A DNA stretch of 64,000 bases from an uncultured Lachnospiraceae bacterium (GTDB lineage: Bacteria; Bacillota; Clostridia; Lachnospirales; Lachnospiraceae). Location of the stretch: the NCBI GenBank assembly GCA_910577175.1, contig CAJTLU010000003.1, positions 145,406 to 209,405 of the forward strand. The letters are read 5' to 3'. The position numbers were made by a program, and so were the translations under genes. The notes beneath the pieces are model-generated. The model saw nothing but the letters and a program-made list of their open reading frames with translations, was not told the origin of the DNA and made no database searches. The stretch's first letter is position 1. Each line of letters opens with the position of its first letter. Positions 26,570 through 35,482 of the stretch are shown here, piece by piece.

Positions 26570-28238
26570 TTGAAATTGACTCCTTTAACTTTGCGAGAGC
26601 AATCTTAGTCTCCGCCGCCGTCTCACCGAGAAGCGACGCAATTTCCTGAACAATGCGCATCTGCTTATCCACCACCTTATCGGCAACCTCTACCGTCTGG
26701 CGGCTGATATTCTCCTTCTTTTCGCGCTCATTTTCCTCGTCTGTTACATCACGCATAATGCAGATCAGCATACGGGACTCCTTATCATGTACTACCGTCT
26801 GCTCCACATAACGCTTATACTCTGCCAGATAGACGCGCTGGTCCCTTACGTCCCGTCCGGTATTTAAAACTGTCATAAATACGTCCGGGGCAAGGATACG
26901 GATTACCTGGTCGCCTAACACATCAGACGCAGAGCGGATATTCATAATCTTTCTTGCGGCAGTATTAATCTGCTGTACCTCAAGATTCTCATTCAGCACA
27001 ATTAAGCCGTTCGGCGTATTCTTTACAATTGCATCCGAAAAGCTCTCCGCCTTATCCTTCAGATATGGCAGGCACATGGAGATTTCCGCTTTGCCCTGGA
27101 AAATCGCAATTGCCTTTTCGCGGCATGTATTATATCCGCATGAACCGCAGTTCAGCTCCTGGGACGGCTTGAACTTCCCCATCTGACGGAGAATCTCGCT
27201 GATCTGGCTCTCGGCAGGTACCTGAGAACGGCGTTCAATCAGTTCAAAATGCTTCCGCAACGTCAGAGCCTCCGGTTGCGCCACATCAAAATCCTTCTTT
27301 CCGGCATACTGCGCTACCGCCATATAGTCCTTGACCGGGGAACGATGGTACTTTTCCATAACCGGACCGCCGATACAGCTGCCCACACACGCCGACATCT
27401 CGATAAAACACTTATGTATTTTACCGTTCTCGATATCACGCAGCGCGGCAATACAGTTTTCCACTCCGTCGACTGCCATGTAAGTATAGCCCGGCGCATC
27501 CTGCGCCATTGTTTTTAAAATACCGCCGACCGTAGGGAAGAAACGCGCACGGCTTTCCTCACATGCAGGCATCTCCTGACGGAGCTCTATCGACTCGGCA
27601 TTCAGCCAGTTTGTCAGTTCTTCAAACGTAAGCACTGCATCTACAATGCCTTCATAATGCTCTGCCTCATCCTTCTTCGATACGCATGGCCCGATAAAAA
27701 CAGTTTTTGCCCCCGGATAGCAGCGCTTTAGTTCTTTACAGTGCGCCTGCATCGGAGACATCACATCGGCAAGAAATTCCAGTTCACACGGAAAATACTT
27801 CTGAATCAGCAGATTGATGGAATGACAGCAGGAGGAAATCACAACATCGCGCTCTTCCTCTGAAAGCATCCGCTCATATTCGGTTTTTACTATTGTCGCA
27901 CCGATTGCCGTTTCCTCCACACCGGCAAAGCCAAGCTTTAACAAAGCCTCACGCATTGCCTCAATCCCGACACCGTCATAGTTTGCGACAAAGGACGGCG
28001 CAAGGCTGACATACACCGGAGCGCCGCTCTGCAAAAGCACCTTCACCTTTTCTGTTTCATCTACAATTTCCTTTGCATTCTGCGGACAGACAACAAAGCA
28101 CTGACCGCACAGGATACACTCATCGCCGATAATATGCGCCTGGTCCCCTGAGAAGCGGATCGACTTTACCGGACAATGCCTGATACACTTATAGCAATTT
28201 TTGCAATTCGACTTTTTCAGTGTTAAACAGTTCGCCAT
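26562..28238 (-). CDS. Sensory-type [FeFe]-hydrogenase with PAS domain (HydS-like, group C)
   Basis: A 558-residue protein. Two [4Fe-4S] motifs (CKNCYKCIRHCP and CILCGQCFVVCP) occupy residues 1 to about 60. An H-cluster domain has loops SSCCHS, GPCVSKKDE and SACVGSCIGGP. A further CGSCGYNTC cluster (about 380) is followed by a PAS domain (about 410-510) and a coiled C-terminus. Group C enzymes are proposed H2 or redox sensors; the PAS module and the adjacent phosphatase support that. It lacks a kinase or other output domain, so signalling likely runs through the phosphatase at 25397. Confidence 0.85.
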   Translation of the reverse strand: MANCLTLKKSNCKNCYKCIRHCPVKSIRFSGDQAHIIGDECILCGQCFVVCPQNAKEIVDETEKVKVLLQSGAPVYVSLAPSFVANYDGVGIEAMREALLKLGFAGVEETAIGATIVKTEYERMLSEEERDVVISSCCHSINLLIQKYFPCELEFLADVMSPMQAHCKELKRCYPGAKTVFIGPCVSKKDEAEHYEGIVDAVLTFEELTNWLNAESIELRQEMPACEESRARFFPTVGGILKTMAQDAPGYTYMAVDGVENCIAALRDIENGKIHKCFIEMSACVGSCIGGPVMEKYHRSPVKDYMAVAQYAGKKDFDVAQPEALTLRKHFELIERRSQVPAESQISEILRQMGKFKPSQELNCGSCGYNTCREKAIAIFQGKAEISMCLPYLKDKAESFSDAIVKNTPNGLIVLNENLEVQQINTAARKIMNIRSASDVLGDQVIRILAPDVFMTVLNTGRDVRDQRVYLAEYKRYVEQTVVHDKESRMLICIMRDVTDEENEREKKENISRQTVEVADKVVDKQMRIVQEIASLLGETAAETKIALAKLKESISNE

Positions 28239-28252
28239 TTCCCGTTACTCCT

Positions 28253-28504
28253 TTACTGCGTCAATTTGGCAATAACTTTTTCCTTAAAAAACTCCTGAAA
28301 TGTTTCCTTTACAATCCCTGTATAAATATCATCATCCACCTGGATCGTTACCCCCATACGGTTACACTTGCCGGTACAAAAACTACCGACAAGTGTAATC
28401 TCGTTTTCCAGGTGATGCGTTTCTATGGCTTCCCGGAGGAGCTCAACGATATCCTCCGAACCCTTTAAGTGGCAGGAGCTGCCGACACAAACCTGAACAA
28501 TCAT
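28253..28504 (-). CDS. Thioredoxin-like [2Fe-2S] ferredoxin
   Basis: An 83-residue protein with the four cysteines of the NuoE/HydC C-terminal fold, in VCVGSSCHLKGS and FCTGKCNRMG. It should bind one [2Fe-2S] cluster and carry electrons. I place the start at ATG 28504, eight bases after AAAGGTG; a GTG at 28513 overlaps the previous stop and is an alternative. It pairs with a paralogue immediately upstream. Confidence 0.8.
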   Translation of the reverse strand: MIVQVCVGSSCHLKGSEDIVELLREAIETHHLENEITLVGSFCTGKCNRMGVTIQVDDDIYTGIVKETFQEFFKEKVIAKLTQ

Positions 28505-28509
28505 ATTTT

Positions 28510-28749
28510 TCACACCTTTGCAAGCACTTGCTTTTCAAAAAACTCTTTTGCGGAATCCGGAGTTACAGAATAAAATTCACCGTCAACGGTAACACAGACA
28601 CCCTGCTGGCACTTGCCCATACAGAATGTACCGCCAAGCTCTACCTTGTCGCCCAGATTGTTCTCATTCACGAGATACTGGAGCTGTTCTACTACCTGAC
28701 GGGAGCCCTTAATATGGCAGGACGAACCAATACATACCGTAATCTTCAT
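28510..28749 (-). CDS. Thioredoxin-like [2Fe-2S] ferredoxin, paralogue
   Basis: A 79-residue protein with cysteines in VCIGSSCHIKGS and FCMGKCQQG, the same [2Fe-2S] thioredoxin fold as its neighbour. The two are clearly diverged tandem copies in one operon. Stand-alone versions of this fold often accompany [FeFe]-hydrogenases and may link the sensory and group B-like proteins electronically; that is inference. Confidence 0.8.
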   Translation of the reverse strand: MKITVCIGSSCHIKGSRQVVEQLQYLVNENNLGDKVELGGTFCMGKCQQGVCVTVDGEFYSVTPDSAKEFFEKQVLAKV

Positions 28750-28762
28750 ACTGACACTCTCC

Positions 28763-29512
28763 TTATTGATAATCTACAACGTTTACCCAGCTAAGCAGGA
28801 ATTCACGCTCTTTTTCGTTGCCCTTAACCGACTGGGAAGCTGCAACAATCGGCATCCACTTCTGTACATACTGTTTTGCAGTATTGCTCTTTTTGCAGAA
28901 CAGGTCAAGATACTTCTTTGCTCCTTCAATATCTCCCTCCAGCCAGAACAAAAGATAGGTTCTTGCCGCATCGGCAGACGCATTGCCCTGCGTTACATGG
29001 GACCAGTCAAGGAGGTACATCACACCGTCTTCACTTACAATAATATTGGACGGGTTGAAATCGCCGTGGCACACCTTATTGTGCTTCGGCATGCCTTCCA
29101 GACGGGTGTGCAGGTCGTACCGGGTAGTTGCGTCCAGCTCCGCCTTGCTGATTTTTTCATTCATCTTATCCTTCAGCTTATTTAACAGCGGACAGGTCTT
29201 TTTATGTACCTCTACCTGTAAATCCACAAACTGCTCCAGATACTCATCCTTCTTCTCCGGGTTTTCCTGCATTAACTGTGCCAGCGTCTTTCCCTTAATG
29301 TACTCGGAAACAATCGCCCACTTTCCGTCAATCATCGTAACCTCGGAAATCTTCGGAATATGCAGCCCGATTTCCTCGATTTTCGCCTGGTTCAGCGCCT
29401 CATTCAGCACCTGCGCCTTAGAATAGTTCTCGCTAAATACCTTGATACACTTATCGCCGTCACGGTAAACGGTCTTACTATTTCTTACTGCAATCACTCT
29501 ATCCAGCTTCAT
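28763..29512 (-). CDS. Phosphotransferase (APH/choline kinase-like) family protein
   Basis: A 249-residue protein of the protein-kinase-like phosphotransferase fold. The catalytic loop CHGDFNPSNII (near 150) and the metal site LLDWSH (near 168) are intact, and an N-terminal lobe has ATP-binding character (VYRDGDKCIKVF). Such proteins phosphorylate small molecules; the substrate is unknown. The position inside a redox operon makes antibiotic resistance unlikely. Start: AAGGAGG abuts the first ATG (29521), so I prefer ATG 29512 at nine-base spacing. Confidence 0.75.
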   Translation of the reverse strand: MKLDRVIAVRNSKTVYRDGDKCIKVFSENYSKAQVLNEALNQAKIEEIGLHIPKISEVTMIDGKWAIVSEYIKGKTLAQLMQENPEKKDEYLEQFVDLQVEVHKKTCPLLNKLKDKMNEKISKAELDATTRYDLHTRLEGMPKHNKVCHGDFNPSNIIVSEDGVMYLLDWSHVTQGNASADAARTYLLFWLEGDIEGAKKYLDLFCKKSNTAKQYVQKWMPIVAASQSVKGNEKEREFLLSWVNVVDYQ

Positions 29513-29526
29513 ACCTTTCATCCTCC

Positions 29527-32244
29527 TTACAGATTCTTATTGATGCCGTTCTTTGCCCTGCGGAAGCTCTGCTTAATATCACTCTTATCAACGCCCTCCG
29601 ACAGCTGGCGCGCATCCGGTGTCTTCTCTTCTACAAAGCTCTTTCCGTAATATGCATTCAGATACATCTGCTTAATCTCGCTCATCAGCGGGTAACGCGG
29701 ATTTGCACCGGTACACTGGTCGTCAAATGCCTGCTCGGTCATCTCGTCAAGCCTTGCAAGGAAGTCCTTCTCATCTGCCACATAATCCTTGATTGTCGGC
29801 TTAATACCAACCTTTTCCTTTAACTCATCTAACGCCTTAATAAGGTTCTCTAACTTTTCACTGTCATTCTTACCCTTAATTCCAAGATAATCGGCTACCT
29901 CTGCATAGCGTGCCAGCGTATGCGGATGGTCGTACTGGGAGAACGTACCCATCTTTGCCGGAGTCTCTGCTGCGTTAAACCGGAGCACCTCGTCAATCAT
30001 CAGCGCGTTAGCAACGCCGTGCGGCAGATGATGGAACGCGCCGAGCTTATGCGCCATGGAGTGACATACGCCTAAGAATGCATTTGCAAATGCCATACCG
30101 GCAAGCGTTGCCGCATTTGCCATCTTCTCTCTTGCTTCTGCATCGTTCTGACCGTTCTCATAAGCTCTCGGAAGGTACTCGAAAATTACCTTTAATGCAC
30201 GGAGTGCAAGACCGTCGGTATAATCGGTTGCAAGCATGGAAGCATATGCTTCGAGCGCATGCGTTACTGCGTCGATACCGGAAGCAGCCGTAAGGCCCTT
30301 CGGCGCCGTCATATGGAAGTCAGCATCAATAATTGCCATATCCGGAAGCAGCTCGTAATCGGCAAGCGGATACTTTACACCGGACTTTTCGTCGGTAATT
30401 ACCGCAAACGGAGTTACCTCGGAACCTGTACCTGCAGACGTCGGGATTGCAATAAAGTATGCCTTTTCTCCCATCTTCGGGAAAGTATAGATTCTCTTTC
30501 TGATATCGATAAAGCGCATTGCCATATCCATAAAGTCAGCTTCCGGATGCTCATAAAGTACCCACATAATCTTTGCTGCGTCCATGGCAGAACCGCCGCC
30601 GAGCGCGATAATGCAGTCCGGCTGGAACGCATTCATCTGCTCTGCACCAGCCTTTGCACAGGCAAGCGTCGGGTCCGGAGCAACATCGAAGAACGTCGTG
30701 TGCTGGATTCCCATCTCATCTAACTTATCTGTAATCGGCTTCGTATTCCCGTTCTGGTAAAGGAACGTATCTGTTACGATAAATGCCTTCTTCTTCCCCA
30801 TGACACTCTTAAGTTCATCAAGGGCTACCGGCAGACATCCCTTCTTCATATAAACCTTTTCAGGCGCTCTGAACCAAAGCATATTCTCTCTCCTCTCGGC
30901 TACGGTCTTAATATTAATCAGATGCTTTACTCCTACGTTCTCCGATACGCTGTTACCGCCCCAGGAGCCGCAGCCAAGCGTCAACGACGGAGCCAGCTTA
31001 AAGTTGTAAAGGTCGCCGATACCACCCTGGGAGGACGGCGTATTCACAAGAATACGGCAGGTCTTCATTCTCTCTGCAAACTCTGCCAGCGTTTCCTTCT
31101 CGGTAACTGCATTCAGATAAATGGAAGACGTATGTCCGTAACCGCCGTCTGCAATCAGATGCTCTGCCTTCTCAAATGCATCCTTGATATCCTTCGCCTT
31201 ATACATGGCAAGCACCGGAGAGAGCTTCTCATGTGCAAACTCCTCGGAAAGCTCTACGCTCTCCACCTCGCCAATTAAAATCTTTGTTCCCTCCGGCACC
31301 GTTACGCCCGCAAGCTCGGCAATCTTTGCCGCTTTCTGGCCTACAATCTTTGCGTTCAATGCGCCGTTGATAATAATAGTCTTTCTTACCTTTTCGGTCT
31401 CTGCTTCGTTCAGGAAATAGCAGCCGCGTACCGCAAACTCATTCTTTACTGCATCGTAAACGTCCTTATGTACAATAACGGACTGCTCGGAAGCACAAAT
31501 CATACCGTTATCAAAGGTCTTGGAATGAATAATGGAGCTTACGGCAAGCAGAATATCTGCCGTACTGTCAATAATTGCCGGCGTATTACCTGCGCCTACG
31601 CCAAGTGCCGGCTTGCCGCTGGAATAAGCTGCCTTAACCATGCCAGGGCCTCCGGTTGCAAGGATAATGTCTGCTTCCTTCATAACCAGATTGGTCATTT
31701 CCAGAGACGGAACATCAATCCACGAAATAATACCTTCCGGTGCGCCTGCCTCTACTGCTGCTTCCAATACCACCTTTGCCGCAGCAATGGTCGCACCCTT
31801 TGCTCTCGGATGAGGACTGATAATGATACCGTTTCTGGTCTTAAGCGCAATCAACGTCTTAAAAATCGCAGTAGAAGTCGGGTTGGTGGTCGGAATTACC
31901 GCTGCAATTACGCCAATCGGCTCTGCCACCTTTTTGATACCGAATGCCTTGTCTTCTTCAATCACACCACAGGTCTTGGTGTTCTTGTAGGCATTATAGA
32001 TGTACTCGGAAGCATAATGGTTTTTAATTACCTTATCTTCGACAACACCCATTCCGGTCTCTTCTACCGCAAGCTTCGCAAGGGAGATACGTTCCTTGTT
32101 TGCGGCAGACGCTGCGGCTAAGAAGATTTTATCTACCTGCTCCTGTGTATAGGACGCAAACAGCTTCTGTGCCTCCCTGACACGGGCAATGGCTTCTTCC
32201 AGCTTCTCAACGCCATCAACAATTTCGTACTTCTTTGTTTTCAT
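29527..32244 (-). CDS. adhE: Bifunctional acetaldehyde-CoA/alcohol dehydrogenase
   Basis: A 905-residue AdhE, which reduces acetyl-CoA to ethanol with two NADH in two fused domains and normally assembles into spirosomes. The aldehyde dehydrogenase half has the active-site Cys in GMICASEQS (near 250) and PTTNPTSTAIFKT. The iron alcohol dehydrogenase half has GGGSAMDAAK, PTSAGTGSEVTPFAV and the metal-binding HxxxH region CHSMAHKLGAFHHLPHG. Length matches E. coli AdhE (891). It heads the operon with the hydrogenase-type genes. Two Rex-like sites lie 18-84 bases upstream, predicting repression when NADH is low. Confidence 0.96.
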   Translation of the reverse strand: MKTKKYEIVDGVEKLEEAIARVREAQKLFASYTQEQVDKIFLAAASAANKERISLAKLAVEETGMGVVEDKVIKNHYASEYIYNAYKNTKTCGVIEEDKAFGIKKVAEPIGVIAAVIPTTNPTSTAIFKTLIALKTRNGIIISPHPRAKGATIAAAKVVLEAAVEAGAPEGIISWIDVPSLEMTNLVMKEADIILATGGPGMVKAAYSSGKPALGVGAGNTPAIIDSTADILLAVSSIIHSKTFDNGMICASEQSVIVHKDVYDAVKNEFAVRGCYFLNEAETEKVRKTIIINGALNAKIVGQKAAKIAELAGVTVPEGTKILIGEVESVELSEEFAHEKLSPVLAMYKAKDIKDAFEKAEHLIADGGYGHTSSIYLNAVTEKETLAEFAERMKTCRILVNTPSSQGGIGDLYNFKLAPSLTLGCGSWGGNSVSENVGVKHLINIKTVAERRENMLWFRAPEKVYMKKGCLPVALDELKSVMGKKKAFIVTDTFLYQNGNTKPITDKLDEMGIQHTTFFDVAPDPTLACAKAGAEQMNAFQPDCIIALGGGSAMDAAKIMWVLYEHPEADFMDMAMRFIDIRKRIYTFPKMGEKAYFIAIPTSAGTGSEVTPFAVITDEKSGVKYPLADYELLPDMAIIDADFHMTAPKGLTAASGIDAVTHALEAYASMLATDYTDGLALRALKVIFEYLPRAYENGQNDAEAREKMANAATLAGMAFANAFLGVCHSMAHKLGAFHHLPHGVANALMIDEVLRFNAAETPAKMGTFSQYDHPHTLARYAEVADYLGIKGKNDSEKLENLIKALDELKEKVGIKPTIKDYVADEKDFLARLDEMTEQAFDDQCTGANPRYPLMSEIKQMYLNAYYGKSFVEEKTPDARQLSEGVDKSDIKQSFRRAKNGINKNL

Positions 32245-32261
32245 AACTCATCCTCCTGCAT

Positions 32262-32279
32262 TTGTTATTTTTTTAACAT
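32262..32279. promoter_or_regulatory. Rex-like operator 1 before adhE
   Basis: An 18-base palindrome TTGTTAT-TTTT-TTAACAT matches the Rex consensus (TTGTTAA, four bases, TTAACAA) at six of seven positions in each half. It lies 17 bases upstream of the adhE start codon, overlapping the expected 5' untranslated region. Confidence 0.6.
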
Positions 32280-32309
32280 ATTCAGCGTTACCATTGTCAA
32301 TTCCTTTGA

Positions 32310-32327
32310 CTGTTACTATTTTAACAA
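32310..32327. promoter_or_regulatory. Rex-like operator 2 before adhE
   Basis: CTGTTAC-TATT-TTAACAA: one perfect Rex half-site and one with five of seven matches, 48 bases beyond operator 1. A TTGACA-like -35 element on the minus strand lies between the two sites. Confidence 0.5.
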
Positions 32328-32444
32328 TCTTTTCCCGGTTTGGGAATAACAAAAAAAGTATAGCGGTATATAAAAAGCGATATATCCCTGCCGCCTCCTC
32401 CTGGCGTCCGGAAAAGCCTGTCACAAAATATATACGGGCCTCCG

Positions 32445-33368
32445 CTATTGAATATACCGGCGTTTTGAACTGCACAGCTCGGTAACAAACAGACTGTCCA
32501 GCTCGGTCAGATGATACCCCTTCCGGTAAATCAGGACATCCTTATAGCATTTCCGGTTGTCCTGGCACTCTCTCTGCACCAGCCCGTACCGCTCCAAAAG
32601 CTCGTCCGGCACCGGCGACACCCACATAAAGGTATCCGGATTCTCCGAGAGTATCTCAAACTGGCTCGCACGCTCGAACACAAAGATACGGCGGCTGATG
32701 CCGTCCGGCAGCTCCTCCTTCTTTACCTCCGACAGCGCAGGGGTAGGAACAAACGGGTCTGCGTGCGCAATCTCTATGTAAGCGCGCAAATCCGGATAAT
32801 GTATCTCCCGCTTTTTGTTTAAGGGACTGCCCTTGTGCATGGCAAGCACATAGCGGAACTCTGCCACAAGCTCAAAGTTTAAGCCCTTCTCTTCAAAAAC
32901 CGCTTTGAAATACTTATCGTAGTTCTCTGCATACCGGATAATGCCGAGCCGGGATTCTGAATGAAGTACACTGTCAAGCACGCTCTTTGAATTTGTCTCC
33001 TTATAAAATATCTCTGCCGGCTCCTCTCCGATGCCGCCCGAAAACCGGGCAAATGCGTCGGCAATATAGCTTGCCCTCGGCACACAAACGGAAAACTGCC
33101 GCTTTGCCGGACCGCCTGCCTTATACATCGTCTCTACCTCGTCAATCTGGGCGAGAATCTTTTTGGCATACCCGACAAACCGCTCTCCTTCCTCCGTAAG
33201 CACCATACCCTTTGCAGAACGGTCAAAAATCGTAACGCCAAGATCTGCCTCCAGCTCCTTAATGGAACGGCTCAGATTCGGCTGCGCAACCAGCAGGGCT
33301 TCCGAAGCCCTGTTAATAGAGCCTGCCTTCGCCACTTCAACCGCATACTTCATATGGAGTATATTCAT
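32445..33368 (-). CDS. LysR-family transcriptional regulator
   Basis: A 307-residue regulator. The N-terminal winged helix-turn-helix is clear (MNILHMKYAVEVAKAGSINR to ELEADLGVTIFDRSAKGM), followed by a substrate-binding effector domain. I start it at 33368 because AGGTGG lies six bases upstream; the longer open frame runs into a palindromic repeat. Same strand and immediately upstream of adhE (200 nt), so it may control or be co-transcribed into that operon. The effector is unknown. Confidence 0.88.
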   Translation of the reverse strand: MNILHMKYAVEVAKAGSINRASEALLVAQPNLSRSIKELEADLGVTIFDRSAKGMVLTEEGERFVGYAKKILAQIDEVETMYKAGGPAKRQFSVCVPRASYIADAFARFSGGIGEEPAEIFYKETNSKSVLDSVLHSESRLGIIRYAENYDKYFKAVFEEKGLNFELVAEFRYVLAMHKGSPLNKKREIHYPDLRAYIEIAHADPFVPTPALSEVKKEELPDGISRRIFVFERASQFEILSENPDTFMWVSPVPDELLERYGLVQRECQDNRKCYKDVLIYRKGYHLTELDSLFVTELCSSKRRYIQ

Positions 33369-33400
33369 TTGCTGCCACCTTCCCAGGAAATTCAATCCAC

Positions 33401-33565
33401 CTAGTGTGCTGACCCGTTCATTTTCAGCCAAATGACGCAGAATGAATTTTCAGTCTGCAAGGCGGCTGAACGAGGCGATGCGGTGGCATCGCCACCTGAA
33501 GCCAACGCAGCAGATGGAAATTCAGGCAAGCCATTTTGCGAAATATGAACAGGTCAGTACACTAG
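33401..33565. repeat. Family B palindromic element (165 bp)
   Basis: The element begins CTAGTGTGCTGACC and ends GGTCAGTACACTAG, so its tips are inverted repeats, with further inner complementarity (GTTCATTTT / AAATATGAAC). The first 65 bases reappear in inverse orientation at 44914-44978. No coding capacity. It lies 33 bp upstream of the LysR start. Confidence 0.7.
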
Positions 33566-33609
33566 ATTTCATTATACCAAAAAAGCGGCGCGGCGTCAAT
33601 TTACTGTGG

Positions 33610-33756
33610 CTTGAGTTTTCGCATTTTACATCCCGCCGTATGTCCCAAAGACTGTACACACAGTCTCCGGGACCTTCCGTGATTGCTAAAAAATTCGGAA
33701 ACTCAAGGTCGTGGGCTTACATTTCAGCATTTTTTAGTCGCCTTGAATGCCTCCAT
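33610..33756. repeat. Family D intergenic repeat, copy 1
   Basis: CTTGAGTTTTCGCATTTTA (33610-33628) is inversely repeated at 33687-33707. TATGTCCCAAAGACTGT lies at 33639-33655 and CATTTTTTAGTCGCC near 33728. The same three blocks in the same order, with similar spacing, occur at 37749-37840. The region between the LysR gene and the AraC gene otherwise holds nothing I can name. Confidence 0.5.
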
Positions 33757-33870
33757 AGCTGCACAACATCTGATTTTTGTATTTTTCTTTTATTCTATCT
33801 TCTTGATTTCTGCTATCAACAATAGTAATATTGAAAAGAAAAACCCAGCCTCCGGAGGATTGAACAGTCT

Positions 33871-34641
33871 ATGAATAAAATCTATTGGGACAAAGATAAT
33901 ATCTCAATCATAACCAACCAGATAGAAGCCGTCCCACATAAGCACTGGGCAATGCAGCTGTTTTTAAGCGTAGAAAAAAATCTGGAAATCACCGTAGAGG
34001 GACAGAACATCTCTTGCAGATGTATCGTTATAAACCGTAACACGCTACACAGCTTTTCAACAGGCAGCCGCCTGCATTTTACCATGATAATGGAACCGGC
34101 TGCAGGCTTCACCCAGCAATTTGATGAAATACTGGAAGGAAAGAGCTACCACATTTTTGATAATCCGGAGATTGACGAGACCCAAAACCTGTTGCTTCGT
34201 CTGATTGATAACGATGGAATGAAAGAATACAGGGGCTTTATGATACAGCTATACAAATTTCTGAGATTGAAGAAGCAGGCAAAACCTTATGACGACAGGA
34301 TTCAGAATCTGCTTTACGAAATAGAGCAATGTAACTGTGACACACACTCTATTGCTTTTTTTGCCGATAAGGTAGCGTTGTCGCCAAGCCGCCTGTCCCA
34401 TTTATTTAAGGCGCAGGTAGGAATACCATTAAAAAGCTATCTTCAGTTTCACCAGATGCAGAGGGCCTTTTTAGCATTATCGGACGGTAAAACGATTACA
34501 GAAGCATCCATGGCAGCTCATTTCGATACGCCGTCACATTTTGCGGCAGTCACGAAAAAGATGATGGGAATGCCCGCAAGCATTTCTCTGAAGGATAGCG
34601 TTTTTTTGAAAGTTACCGGGGAAGAAATCAGCTATCATTAA
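33871..34641 (+). CDS. AraC-family transcriptional regulator
   Basis: A 256-residue regulator with an N-terminal cupin-like sensing region (about 1-130) and a C-terminal double helix-turn-helix (about 155-245: FADKVALSPSRLSHLFKAQVG then ITEASMAAHFDTPSHFAAVTKK). A GGAGGA site precedes ATG 33871. It lies 22 bases upstream of the transglutaminase-like gene on the same strand and probably regulates it. The effector is unknown. Confidence 0.85.
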   Translation: MNKIYWDKDNISIITNQIEAVPHKHWAMQLFLSVEKNLEITVEGQNISCRCIVINRNTLHSFSTGSRLHFTMIMEPAAGFTQQFDEILEGKSYHIFDNPEIDETQNLLLRLIDNDGMKEYRGFMIQLYKFLRLKKQAKPYDDRIQNLLYEIEQCNCDTHSIAFFADKVALSPSRLSHLFKAQVGIPLKSYLQFHQMQRAFLALSDGKTITEASMAAHFDTPSHFAAVTKKMMGMPASISLKDSVFLKVTGEEISYH

Positions 34642-34662
34642 GCTAAAACAGGAGGCTTACTT

Positions 34663-35451
34663 ATGGATATGCAATTTCTTGAAGAAACTAAAATGCTAAA
34701 TTATCAGTCAGACGGTATTCAAAAGCTTATCAATGAAAAGCACTGGAGAGAGCTTGATTATTCCGAAAAAATAAAAGCGGTTTACGAATATGTCCGGAAT
34801 GAAATACTGTTTGGCTACAACCGCGAAGATACGTTAACTGCCGGACAGGTATTATTGGACGGATATGGACAGTGCAATACGAAAGCGACTCTTTTGATGG
34901 CTTTATTAAGAGGCGTTGGTATTCCGTGCCGTCTTCATGGCTTTGAAGTATCAAAGGATTTTCAACGCGGGGCAACCACAGGCGTAATTGCGGCACTTGC
35001 ACCGGACAGAATCATACATACCTGGGCAGAGGTTTACTACAAAGGACAATGGCTTGCTTTAGAAGGAGTGATTATTGATGAGCCGTATCTGGAAGCAGTC
35101 AAATCAAACCACCCTCATGTCCAGGGAGACTTTATGGGCTATGCAATTGCCACAAAAGATTTTCAAAAGCTTTCGGTTGACTGGAACGAAAACAGCACTT
35201 ATATCCAGAGCGCCGCGATTGTATCCGATTTAGGCGTTTTCCCAAGCCCCGATAAGTTTTTTGAGCGTTATACACAGCATTGGAGTAAACTAAAAAACTT
35301 TATGTATGTCCATTTGGGAAGAAAAATCATGAATTCGCGCCTCGGCATAATCCGCAAGTCTTGCCTTTACCCTGCGCCCTTTGATAATCTTATGCGCCTT
35401 GACAAAGTACTCTATCGCCTTTGCAAGAAAAAGCAGCGCAATAAGAGTTGA
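34663..35451 (+). CDS. Transglutaminase-like cysteine hydrolase
   Basis: A 262-residue cytosolic protein with the transglutaminase-core triad: Cys in YGQCNTKATLLMALLRGVG (near 70), His in IHTWAEVYY (near 112) and a following acidic residue in the GQWLALEGV strand. No signal peptide. Members of this fold are often peptidases. GGAGGC lies upstream of ATG 34663. The last codons and the TGA lie in the 36-bp repeat at 35447, so the natural C-terminus may have been altered by whatever placed the repeat. Confidence 0.75.
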   Translation: MDMQFLEETKMLNYQSDGIQKLINEKHWRELDYSEKIKAVYEYVRNEILFGYNREDTLTAGQVLLDGYGQCNTKATLLMALLRGVGIPCRLHGFEVSKDFQRGATTGVIAALAPDRIIHTWAEVYYKGQWLALEGVIIDEPYLEAVKSNHPHVQGDFMGYAIATKDFQKLSVDWNENSTYIQSAAIVSDLGVFPSPDKFFERYTQHWSKLKNFMYVHLGRKIMNSRLGIIRKSCLYPAPFDNLMRLDKVLYRLCKKKQRNKS

Positions 35452-35482
35452 ACGATGCACCATTTTAAGCGGGTCATTCAAC
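35447..35482. repeat. 36-bp repeat, copy 1
   Basis: Exactly identical to 36589-36624. It begins GTTGAACGATGCACC and ends GGGTCATTCAAC, with short terminal inversion (GTTGAA/TTCAAC). It coincides with the end of the transglutaminase-like gene and the broken end of the GNAT fragment. Confidence 0.9.

Noticed and set aside
28763..29512. Aminoglycoside resistance gene
   Set aside because: Only the general phosphotransferase fold is shared; the operon context is fermentation and redox sensing, and no resistance-specific motif or mobile element is present.
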